DNA of 47,624 nucleotides. It comes from Sunxiuqinia sp. Lineage in GTDB: Bacteria > Bacteroidota > Bacteroidia > Bacteroidales > Prolixibacteraceae. The notes under the pieces are model-generated. The model made no database searches, was not told the origin of the DNA, and saw only the letters and a list, made by a program, of their open reading frames with translations. Where the stretch lies: positions 1 to 47,624 of the forward strand of contig QKCF01000117.1 of assembly GCA_003246935.1 (NCBI GenBank), given 5' to 3'. This document shows, piece by piece, positions 40,198 through 47,624 of this stretch (position 1 is the first letter of the stretch; each line of letters opens with the position of its first letter). The position numbers and the translations under genes are program-made.

Positions 40198-40854
40198 ATG
40201 ACAAGTCAAAAAAAGATAGCTGTTGTTTTATCCGGTTGTGGAGTCTACGATGGCGCTGAAATTCATGAGGCAACGCTCACCATGCTTGCCATTGCTAAGT
40301 TGGGAGCAAGCTACACCATCTTCGCCCCGAACATTACACAATATCACGTCGTTAACCACCTGACTGGTGAAGAAATGGACGAAACCCGCAATGTGTTGGT
40401 TGAATCTGCACGAATTGCACGTGGTAAAATTTCGGATCTGAAGGATTATGATCCGGCTGATTTCGATGCAATCGTGTTTCCCGGTGGATTTGGAGCGGCT
40501 AAAAATTTGAGCACATTCGCATTTGATGGACCAAACTGCACCGTCAAGGAAGATGTTGTTAGTGCTGTTAAAGCTACAGCCGACGCAAGAAAACCGATCG
40601 GAGCTCTATGCATTGCTCCTGCCGTTATTACACGCATATTGGGCAATATTGATGTAACGATAGGCGATGATCAGGGAACCGCCCATGCAATTGAAAAAAT
40701 GGGCGGGAAACACATTCGATCCACCCATGGCGAGATTGTAATCGACCGAAATTATAAGGTCGTTACAACCCCATGCTACATGCTCGACGCAACAATTGAT
40801 CAAATTGAGATCGGCGCAAAAAATGTCATCAAAACAATCCTAACGATGTGCTAA
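40198..40854 (+). CDS. elbB: isoprenoid biosynthesis glyoxalase ElbB (DJ-1/PfpI superfamily)
   Basis: KKIAVVLSGCGVYDGAEIHEATLTMLAIAKLGA, VFPGGFGAAKNLSTFA, PIGALCIAPAVI. Confidence 0.93.
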   Translation: MTSQKKIAVVLSGCGVYDGAEIHEATLTMLAIAKLGASYTIFAPNITQYHVVNHLTGEEMDETRNVLVESARIARGKISDLKDYDPADFDAIVFPGGFGAAKNLSTFAFDGPNCTVKEDVVSAVKATADARKPIGALCIAPAVITRILGNIDVTIGDDQGTAHAIEKMGGKHIRSTHGEIVIDRNYKVVTTPCYMLDATIDQIEIGAKNVIKTILTMC

Positions 40855-40858
40855 TAAC

Positions 40859-40901
40859 TAATTGTGCTTCTGAATAGACTACATACTCAGAAGCACAATT
40901 A
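40859..40901. terminator. convergent terminator hairpin between elbB and the thioesterase gene
   Basis: TAATTGTGCTTCTGA / TCAGAAGCACAATTA perfect 15-bp stem. Confidence 0.75.
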
Positions 40902-41327
40902 TCAAAAATTTACAACACCTTTTGCATCGCTTAATTTAAGGTGCTCGTACAGTTGTTTTCTGATTACATCAGGAATTCTTGTTGACTTTTGCTCTTTAAA
41001 GTCATAATGAACAAGGACCGTTTTACCGCGAGCTCCAACGCGTCCCTTTTGATAGGCCTCCTGCACAACTTCAAACGACGAATTTCCAATTCGCTCTATC
41101 CATGTTCGGATCTCCACATCTCCGTTATAATACATCTGTGAAACAAAATCAACTTCGAAGCGCGCCAGAATTAAATTCCAGTTTTTAACAGTTTGCTCCG
41201 GATTAAATATGCTAAAAAGCGGATTTCTAGCTAATTCAAACCAAGTCGGCATCACGGTATTATTCACGTGACCCAGCCCATCAATCTCACCAAACCTGGG
41301 AGTAATCTTCATCGAAAACATAGGCAA
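40902..41327 (-). CDS. acyl-CoA thioesterase (hotdog fold, YbgC/FatA-like)
   Basis: TPRFGEIDGLGHVNNTVMPTWFELAR, RFEVDFVSQMYYNGDVEIRTWIERIGNSSFEV. Confidence 0.88.
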   Translation of the reverse strand: MPMFSMKITPRFGEIDGLGHVNNTVMPTWFELARNPLFSIFNPEQTVKNWNLILARFEVDFVSQMYYNGDVEIRTWIERIGNSSFEVVQEAYQKGRVGARGKTVLVHYDFKEQKSTRIPDVIRKQLYEHLKLSDAKGVVNF

Positions 41328-41695
41328 TAATTTAGGTTAAAGGAAGAACTTCACTCACACAAAAGTCAGTTACACCATCGTTACTGTCATTTTCACGGTT
41401 TGATTTGATAGTTTCTGATTTCCGCTTTTGGGAGTCAAAACAGATCGGAACAATGTTTCGGCTGTTTAATTGGTGAGTTACACTTGGTTTTAGGTAAAAT
41501 TCATAAAAAAATCCATTAACGACTTTAAGATCTTTTTATAATATTGGCTTTTAATGTAATTTCTTAACATTTAATTCAGATTCGACTGATCTTTCATTAA
41601 AACGGGTTTAAATAAGCGGCTTTTTCCGGGCCTGCCTGCCTATTTTTTTATCTTTACGTTTCATTTTTCAGAGCAATTTATACTATTTCTTCATT

Positions 41696-43006
41696 ATGAA
41701 ACAAATCAAATACGTTACGCCCGAAGAGGCTGTAAAAGTTATAAAATCCGGAGATCGTGTTCACCTTAGTAGTGTGGCTGTTACGCCTCATACGCTAATA
41801 AAGCCTATGGTTGAGCGTGGTCGGAACGGCGAACTTTACGATGTAAAAATTCAGCACATCCACGTTGAAGGAAACTTGGAATATGCAAATCCTGAATTTG
41901 AAGGGATTTTCGTTTCTGAGCAGTTTTTTGTTGGTGGAAACTTGCGTAAGCAAACGCAAGCAGGATATGCAGACTATATTCCTGTATTCCTGAGTGAAAC
42001 ACAAAAATTGATCCGTGAAGGTTACTGCAAAGTAAACGTAGCGATGGTTATGTGTTCTGTTCCTGACAAACATGGATACGTTTCATTGGGTACATCTGTT
42101 GACGCAACTTTGGCTGCAATTGAGACTGCTGATGTAGTTATCGCAGCAGTTAACCCGAACGTTCCACGTGCTTTTGGTGATGCGATGATTACCATCGACG
42201 ATATTGACATCTTCGTGGAAGATGATATCGAATTGTACGCTCACGGAATGGCTGAGTTGTCGGAAACTGACATCCAAATCGGTAAAAACGTTGCTGAATT
42301 GGTTGAAGACGGCGCTTGTTTGCAAATGGGTATCGGTGGAATCCCGAACGCTGTATTAGCTCAATTAGGCAACCACAAGGACTTAGGTGTACACACTGAA
42401 ATGTTCGCCGATGGTATCCTTCCATTGGTTGAAAAAGGAGTCGTAACCGGTAAACGTAAAAATCTGGATAAAGGTAAAATGGTTGCCTCGTTCCTGATGG
42501 GGACAAAAAAACTTTACGACTTCATTGATGACAACCCTCGCGTTGCGATGATGGACGTTGGTTACACTAACAGCGTTGCTGTAATCCGCCAGTTGGACAA
42601 ATTGACCGCTATTAACTCTGCATTGGCAATCGACTTAACCGGCCAGGTTTGTGCGGATTCAATCGGTATCAAACACTACTCTGGTGTTGGTGGTCAAATC
42701 GACTTTATCCGTGGAGCAGGTTATTCAAAAGGAGGTAAACCAATTATCGCCCTTCCTTCTGTTACAGCAAAAGGAGTTTCTAAAATTTCTCCGATCTTGT
42801 TACCAGGATCAGGCGTTGTTAGTACTCGTTCAAATATGCACTGGGTAGTTACTGAATTTGGTGCAGTTAACCTGTATGGAAAAACATTACAAGAACGCGC
42901 TAAATTGCTGATTTCAATTGCTCACCCTGACCATAAAGATTCTCTTGACCAGGCGGCCTTTGAACGGTTCGGATCTCACTTCCACTTTGTAAAAAAAGAA
43001 TACTAA
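41696..43006 (+). CDS. acetyl-CoA hydrolase/transferase family CoA-transferase (4-hydroxybutyrate- or propionyl/succinyl-CoA transferase type)
   Basis: GDRVHLSSVAVTPHTLIKPMVERG, LQMGIGGIPNAVLAQL, HTEMFADG, GGQIDFIRGA. Confidence 0.88.
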   Translation: MKQIKYVTPEEAVKVIKSGDRVHLSSVAVTPHTLIKPMVERGRNGELYDVKIQHIHVEGNLEYANPEFEGIFVSEQFFVGGNLRKQTQAGYADYIPVFLSETQKLIREGYCKVNVAMVMCSVPDKHGYVSLGTSVDATLAAIETADVVIAAVNPNVPRAFGDAMITIDDIDIFVEDDIELYAHGMAELSETDIQIGKNVAELVEDGACLQMGIGGIPNAVLAQLGNHKDLGVHTEMFADGILPLVEKGVVTGKRKNLDKGKMVASFLMGTKKLYDFIDDNPRVAMMDVGYTNSVAVIRQLDKLTAINSALAIDLTGQVCADSIGIKHYSGVGGQIDFIRGAGYSKGGKPIIALPSVTAKGVSKISPILLPGSGVVSTRSNMHWVVTEFGAVNLYGKTLQERAKLLISIAHPDHKDSLDQAAFERFGSHFHFVKKEY

Positions 43007-43012
43007 AATAAA

Positions 43013-43043
43013 AAAGGCAAGCACTCTCGGAATGCTTGCCTTT
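43013..43043 (+). terminator. terminator hairpin after the CoA-transferase gene
   Basis: AAAGGCAAGCA / TGCTTGCCTTT. Confidence 0.8.
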
Positions 43044-43203
43044 AACTTAAAACAGAATACCTGACTTATGTAGATATGGCAACATGAATACATAAGTTTT
43101 TTCGACTTATTTTTTCGAATATTTATCTGTTTTGTTTTAAAACAATAACTGAATTTTATTGCGTTATATATTTTAATATTATTCACATTAATTACTCATT
43201 AAA

Positions 43204-43605
43204 ATGAAAATATCTCACATTGAACACATTGGAATCGCTGTAAAAAGCTTAGAAGAAGCTATACCTTACTATGAGAAGGTATTAGGTCTGAAATGCTACA
43301 ACGTAGAGGAAGTAGCTGACCAAAAAGTAAAAACAGCTTTCTTCAAAGTAGGAGAAGTAAAAATTGAATTATTGGAATCAACAGATCCTGAAGGCCCAAT
43401 CGGTAAATTTATCGAGAAAAAAGGACAAGGTATCCACCACTTGGCTTTCGCTGTTGACGGCGTAGACGAAGCATTGACTGAAGTTGAAGCTAACGGCGTA
43501 GCACTTATCGACAAAAAAGCCCGTAAAGGCGCTGAAGGATTGAACATTGGTTTCTTGCACCCAAAATCAACTTTAGGTGTATTAACTGAACTTTGCTGCG
43601 AATAA
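43204..43605 (+). CDS. mce: methylmalonyl-CoA epimerase
   Basis: [58 protein letters not shown]-type VOC motif, [15 protein letters not shown]. Confidence 0.93.
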   Translation: MKISHIEHIGIAVKSLEEAIPYYEKVLGLKCYNVEEVADQKVKTAFFKVGEVKIELLESTDPEGPIGKFIEKKGQGIHHLAFAVDGVDEALTEVEANGVALIDKKARKGAEGLNIGFLHPKSTLGVLTELCCE

Positions 43606-43624
43606 TTTCTGTACTCCTCAATCT

Positions 43625-45199
43625 TTGAATGAAATAACGATGAACAATCAAGACAAAATCAAACAACTTATCGAACTTCGTAATGAAGCGAAACTCGGTG
43701 GTGGTGAAAAAAGAATTGAAAAACAACACGAGAAAGGTAAATATACCGCTCGTGAACGTATCGAGATGCTTTTGGACGAAGGTAGTTTCGAGGAATTTGA
43801 CATGTTCGTTAAACACCGCTGTACCAATTTTGGTATGGAGAAATCTAAATTCTTAGGTGATGGTGTCGTAACTGGACAAGGTACGATCGACGGACGTCTA
43901 GTATACGTTTTTGCTCAAGATTTCACCGTATTTGGTGGATCATTGTCGGAAACATTTGCCGCAAAGATTTGTAAAATCATGGATATGGCACTGAAAATGG
44001 GTGCGCCGGTTATCGGTATTAACGACTCAGGTGGTGCTCGTATTCAGGAAGGTGTAACTGCATTGTCTGGTTATACTGAAATTTTCCAGCGCAACATCAT
44101 GGCGTCAGGTGTTATTCCTCAGATTTCTGCAATCTTTGGTCCTTGTGCTGGGGGTGCAGTTTACTCTCCTGCTCTGACTGACTTTATCATGATGACCAAA
44201 GAACAATCTTATATGTTCGTTACTGGTCCTAAGGTGGTAAAAACGGTAACAGGCGAAGTTGTAACTGATGCACAGTTGGGGGGTGCTTCGGTACACGGTT
44301 CTAAATCAGGTGTTTCTCACTTTATTGCAGAAGACGAACAAGAAGGTATTTCTTTACTCCGTAAGTTATTGAGTTACTTACCACAAAACAACCTGGAAGA
44401 TGCTCCAATTTATCCTTGCGACGATCCAATCGATCGTTTGGATGACTCATTGAATGAAGTAATTCCTGACAATCCAAATAAACCATACGACGTAAAAGAC
44501 GTAATTCACTCGATTACTGACTACGGCGAGTTCCTTGAAGTACACCGTAACTATGCACAAAACATTGTTGTTGGTTTTGCTCGTTTCAATGGTATCTCTG
44601 TAGGTATTGTAGCTAACCAGCCAAATTATCTGGCGGGTGTATTGGATATAAATGCTTCTCGTAAAGCTGCACGTTTCGTACGTTTCTGCGACGCATTTAA
44701 CATTCCATTGGTAACATTGGTTGATGTACCTGGATTCTTGCCTGGTACAGCTCAGGAATACGGTGGTATCATCACACACGGTGCTAAATTGTTGTTTGCT
44801 TACGGTGAGGCTACTGTTCCTAAAGTAACAGTTATCCTGCGTAAATCTTACGGTGGTGCTTACTGTGTAATGAGTTCTAAACACTTACGTGGTGACTTGA
44901 ACTACTCATGGCCAACCGGAGAAATCGCAGTAATGGGACCTAAAGGTGCAATTGAAGTACTTCAAAGCAAGAAAATTGGCGCGATTGAAGATCCAGCAGA
45001 ACGCGCGAAATTTGTTGCAGAAGCAGAACAAGAATACAAGGATAAATTCGCAAACCCATACAATGCAGCTCAATATGGTTACATCGACGATGTAATCGAG
45101 CCACGTAACACTCGTTTCCGTATTATCCGCGCATTACAGTCTTTAGCAACTAAAAAGGACATGATGCCTCCTAAAAAGCACTCCAATATCCCATTATAA
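43625..45199 (+). CDS. mmdA: methylmalonyl-CoA decarboxylase alpha / acyl-CoA carboxyltransferase subunit
   Basis: [90 protein letters not shown]. Confidence 0.93.
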   Translation: MNEITMNNQDKIKQLIELRNEAKLGGGEKRIEKQHEKGKYTARERIEMLLDEGSFEEFDMFVKHRCTNFGMEKSKFLGDGVVTGQGTIDGRLVYVFAQDFTVFGGSLSETFAAKICKIMDMALKMGAPVIGINDSGGARIQEGVTALSGYTEIFQRNIMASGVIPQISAIFGPCAGGAVYSPALTDFIMMTKEQSYMFVTGPKVVKTVTGEVVTDAQLGGASVHGSKSGVSHFIAEDEQEGISLLRKLLSYLPQNNLEDAPIYPCDDPIDRLDDSLNEVIPDNPNKPYDVKDVIHSITDYGEFLEVHRNYAQNIVVGFARFNGISVGIVANQPNYLAGVLDINASRKAARFVRFCDAFNIPLVTLVDVPGFLPGTAQEYGGIITHGAKLLFAYGEATVPKVTVILRKSYGGAYCVMSSKHLRGDLNYSWPTGEIAVMGPKGAIEVLQSKKIGAIEDPAERAKFVAEAEQEYKDKFANPYNAAQYGYIDDVIEPRNTRFRIIRALQSLATKKDMMPPKKHSNIPL

Positions 45200-45208
45200 A
45201 ACAAGATC

Positions 45209-46090
45209 ATGCAAAGAAAATTCAAACCTTTATTTGCCGGGATCATTGTTTTACTATTCGTAGCCACCTCACATGTGCTCTTCGCACAGGGGGCTTCGGA
45301 TTTGAAATTTAATGAGATCCTGGTACACAACGAATCGAACTTCATGGACGAATATGGTCAAAGAAGTTCTTGGTTGGAGATTGTGAACTCGTCTTATAGC
45401 AAGGTAAATATCGGAGGATGTTATTTAACCGATGATAAGGAAAACCCAACAAAATATTGGGTACCTAGCAACTCACAGGAAACACTTTTGTCTCCACGCG
45501 GATTTACCGTATTCTTCGCTGATGGAAAACCTTCTCGTGGTATTTTTCACTTAAATTTCCAGCTCGAAGAAGGAAAAACGATCTATCTGTTTGATGCTAA
45601 TGGCCGTACATTGATTGATGAAGTCAAAGTTCCGGTAGGTCTGGCTCCTGATTACGTGTACTACCGCGAATCAATCGATTCAGACCAATGGGCAACTTCG
45701 GATAAATCAACACCTCTGTCAGACAACGACCACAGCCGTAAAGCTTCAGCTGGTGAAAAGTTTGTTCAACATGACCCTAGCGGTGTTGGAATGGTTGTTA
45801 TTGCCATGTCAGTCGTGTTCTGCGCTTTAGCCATTCTGTTCTTATTTTACATGTTCATTGGTAGAACATTTCACAAGAAGAAGAAAGTTGCTGCCGTTGA
45901 AGGAACAGCTGTTGCTACCGATGATCAGCTTTCAGGAGAACTTAATGCCGCTATCGCTATGGCTCTACACCTCCATTTTGAAGAGCAACACGATTACGAA
46001 AATACCGTGTTGACCATCAAGAAAGTGGCAAGAGCATACTCTCCATGGAGCTCTAAGATCTATACACTAAGAAAACATCCACGTCTATAA
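45209..46090 (+). CDS. lamin-tail-like domain fused to OadG-type decarboxylase gamma subunit
   Basis: Signal peptide, KFNEILVHNESNFMDEYGQRSSWLEIVNSSYSKVNIGGCYLTDD, then TM (MVVIAMSVVFCALAILFLFYMFIG). Confidence 0.82.
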   Translation: MQRKFKPLFAGIIVLLFVATSHVLFAQGASDLKFNEILVHNESNFMDEYGQRSSWLEIVNSSYSKVNIGGCYLTDDKENPTKYWVPSNSQETLLSPRGFTVFFADGKPSRGIFHLNFQLEEGKTIYLFDANGRTLIDEVKVPVGLAPDYVYYRESIDSDQWATSDKSTPLSDNDHSRKASAGEKFVQHDPSGVGMVVIAMSVVFCALAILFLFYMFIGRTFHKKKKVAAVEGTAVATDDQLSGELNAAIAMALHLHFEEQHDYENTVLTIKKVARAYSPWSSKIYTLRKHPRL

Positions 46091-46099
46091 ACCTTAAAT

Positions 46100-46540
46100 A
46101 TGAAAAAATATAAATTTACCATAAACGGTAACGAATACGAAACGGAAATCCTTAACATTGAGGATAATGTTGCCGAGATCGATGTTAACGGTTCTATATA
46201 TAAAGTAGAACTGACAACTGAAATCAAAACCCAAAAAACACCAAAACTTGTACGTCCTAAGGCTGTACCTTCAACAGACTCACACCCTTCTGTTGCAAAA
46301 ACAAGCAGTCCTTCTGCACCTAAAGGTTCTGGTACAATCAAATCTCCGCTACCGGGAACCATCCTGGATATCTTCATCAAAGAAGGAGATGAAGTTAAAC
46401 GTGGTCAGAAAGTATTGATGCTTGAAGCCATGAAAATGGAGAACAATATCGAAGCAGACAAAGACGGTAAAGTTGTAGCCATTCATAAGCAAAAAGGTGA
46501 CGCCGTAATGGAAGGCGACATCTTAATTACTATCGAATAA
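46100..46540 (+). CDS. mmdC: biotin carboxyl carrier subunit of the decarboxylase
   Basis: GTIKSPLPGTILDIFIKEGDEVKRGQKVLMLEAMKMENNIEAD. Confidence 0.93.
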   Translation: MKKYKFTINGNEYETEILNIEDNVAEIDVNGSIYKVELTTEIKTQKTPKLVRPKAVPSTDSHPSVAKTSSPSAPKGSGTIKSPLPGTILDIFIKEGDEVKRGQKVLMLEAMKMENNIEADKDGKVVAIHKQKGDAVMEGDILITIE

Positions 46541-46553
46541 AAGGAGATAAAAA

Positions 46554-47624
46554 ATGGAGACATCTTTTCTGGATTTCATCATAGAACACCTGGGACAATT
46601 TCTTCAGTTTACTGCCTTTGCTAACCTTACGGTAGGTCACTTAATCATGATCGCTGTCGGTTTGGTATTTATCTATTTGGCAATTGCTAAAGAATTTGAA
46701 CCCATGCTGCTTATACCGATCGGATTCGGTATTATTGTCGGCAACATCGCTTTCTCCCCCGGATTCAAAATTGGAGTTTACGAGTCCGGCAGTGTACTTA
46801 ACTACTTGTACTTTGGGGTCGCACAAGGGGTCTACCCTCCTCTAATCTTCCTCGGCATTGGCGCCATGACTGACTTCTCAGCGTTAATTTCAAATCCAAA
46901 GTTGATTTTGATTGGGGCTGCCGCTCAGTTTGGTATTTTCGGTGCGTATTGTACGGCTTTGGCCTTAGGTTTCAGTCCTACAGAAGCTGGTGCTATCGGT
47001 ATCATTGGTGGTGCTGATGGTCCAACTGCTATCTTTATTTCATCGAAATTGGCTCCGGATTTGATGGGTGCCATTGCAATTTCGGCATATTCATACATGG
47101 CATTAGTTCCTGTGATCCAACCTCCTATTATGCGTCTTCTGACAAGTAAGAAAGAGCGTGTAATTCGCATGAAGCCACCACGTGCCGTTTCGAAGAAAGA
47201 AAAACTGATCTTTGCGATCTCCGGAATGTTGCTAACCACTTTCATTGTACCCAGTGGCCTACCTCTTTTAGGTATGCTTTTCTTCGGGAACCTGTTAAAA
47301 GAAAGTGGTGTAACAAAACGTCTGGCAGATACGGCAAAAGGCCCGCTGATCGATATCGTAACAATCTTGTTAGGTTTAACAGTAGGTGCTTCAACTCAAG
47401 CAACTACTTTCCTTACTATGAAATCAATCGGTATTTTTGTGTTAGGAGCGTTCTCGTTTGTCATTGCAACAGCAGCCGGTGTGTTGTTTGTAAAGTTCAT
47501 CAACTTATTCCTGAAAGAAGGTAATAAGATCAACCCGCTGATTGGTAACGCTGGTGTATCAGCTGTTCCCGACAGTGCTCGTGTATCTCAGGTTATTGGT
47601 TTGGAATACGATAAAACAAACTAC
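46554..47624 (+). CDS. mmdB: Na+-translocating decarboxylase beta subunit (OadB/MmdB), truncated by window end
   Basis: METSFLDFIIEHLGQFLQFTAFANLTVGH..., AIGIIGGADGPTAIFISSKLAP, open to window end (absent from the ORF track because it has no stop). Confidence 0.92.
   Translation, partial: METSFLDFIIEHLGQFLQFTAFANLTVGHLIMIAVGLVFIYLAIAKEFEPMLLIPIGFGIIVGNIAFSPGFKIGVYESGSVLNYLYFGVAQGVYPPLIFLGIGAMTDFSALISNPKLILIGAAAQFGIFGAYCTALALGFSPTEAGAIGIIGGADGPTAIFISSKLAPDLMGAIAISAYSYMALVPVIQPPIMRLLTSKKERVIRMKPPRAVSKKEKLIFAISGMLLTTFIVPSGLPLLGMLFFGNLLKESGVTKRLADTAKGPLIDIVTILLGLTVGASTQATTFLTMKSIGIFVLGAFSFVIATAAGVLFVKFINLFLKEGNKINPLIGNAGVSAVPDSARVSQVIGLEYDKTNY

Noticed and set aside
44447-44884. 145-aa antisense ORF inside mmdA
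   Set aside because: Shadow ORF opposite a well-supported carboxyltransferase subunit

Overview
A 47.6-kb chromosomal window from a Bacteroidota (Bacteroidales/Marinilabiliales-like) genome. The assignment rests on TAnnTTTG promoters, a T9SS-sorted protease, BatA/DUF4159/DUF1573-type proteins and a Na+-pumping methylmalonyl-CoA decarboxylase operon. Most of the window is ordinary core metabolism and housekeeping: nusB, yajC, coaE, prmA, rsmE, msrA, rocD, elbB, met genes, tcdA and the mmd operon. I found no rRNA, tRNA, CRISPR array, prophage or transposase. The most unusual content is non-genic. Two intergenic arrays (about 11014-11321 and 30797-31048) are each built of degenerate units with a strict 21-bp period, 15 and 12 units, and different consensus sequences but a shared (C/T)TTCC anchor plus second-block layout. 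No feature type I can name explains them. Other leads are an aspartokinase-like protein that has lost its catalytic motifs but kept its ACT region beside metY/metA, a frameshifted photolyase, a CarH-like B12-binding MerR regulator, a stand-alone archaeal-type ThrRS editing domain, and a lamin-tail/OadG fusion. All assignments are by eye from the sequence; no database search was run.
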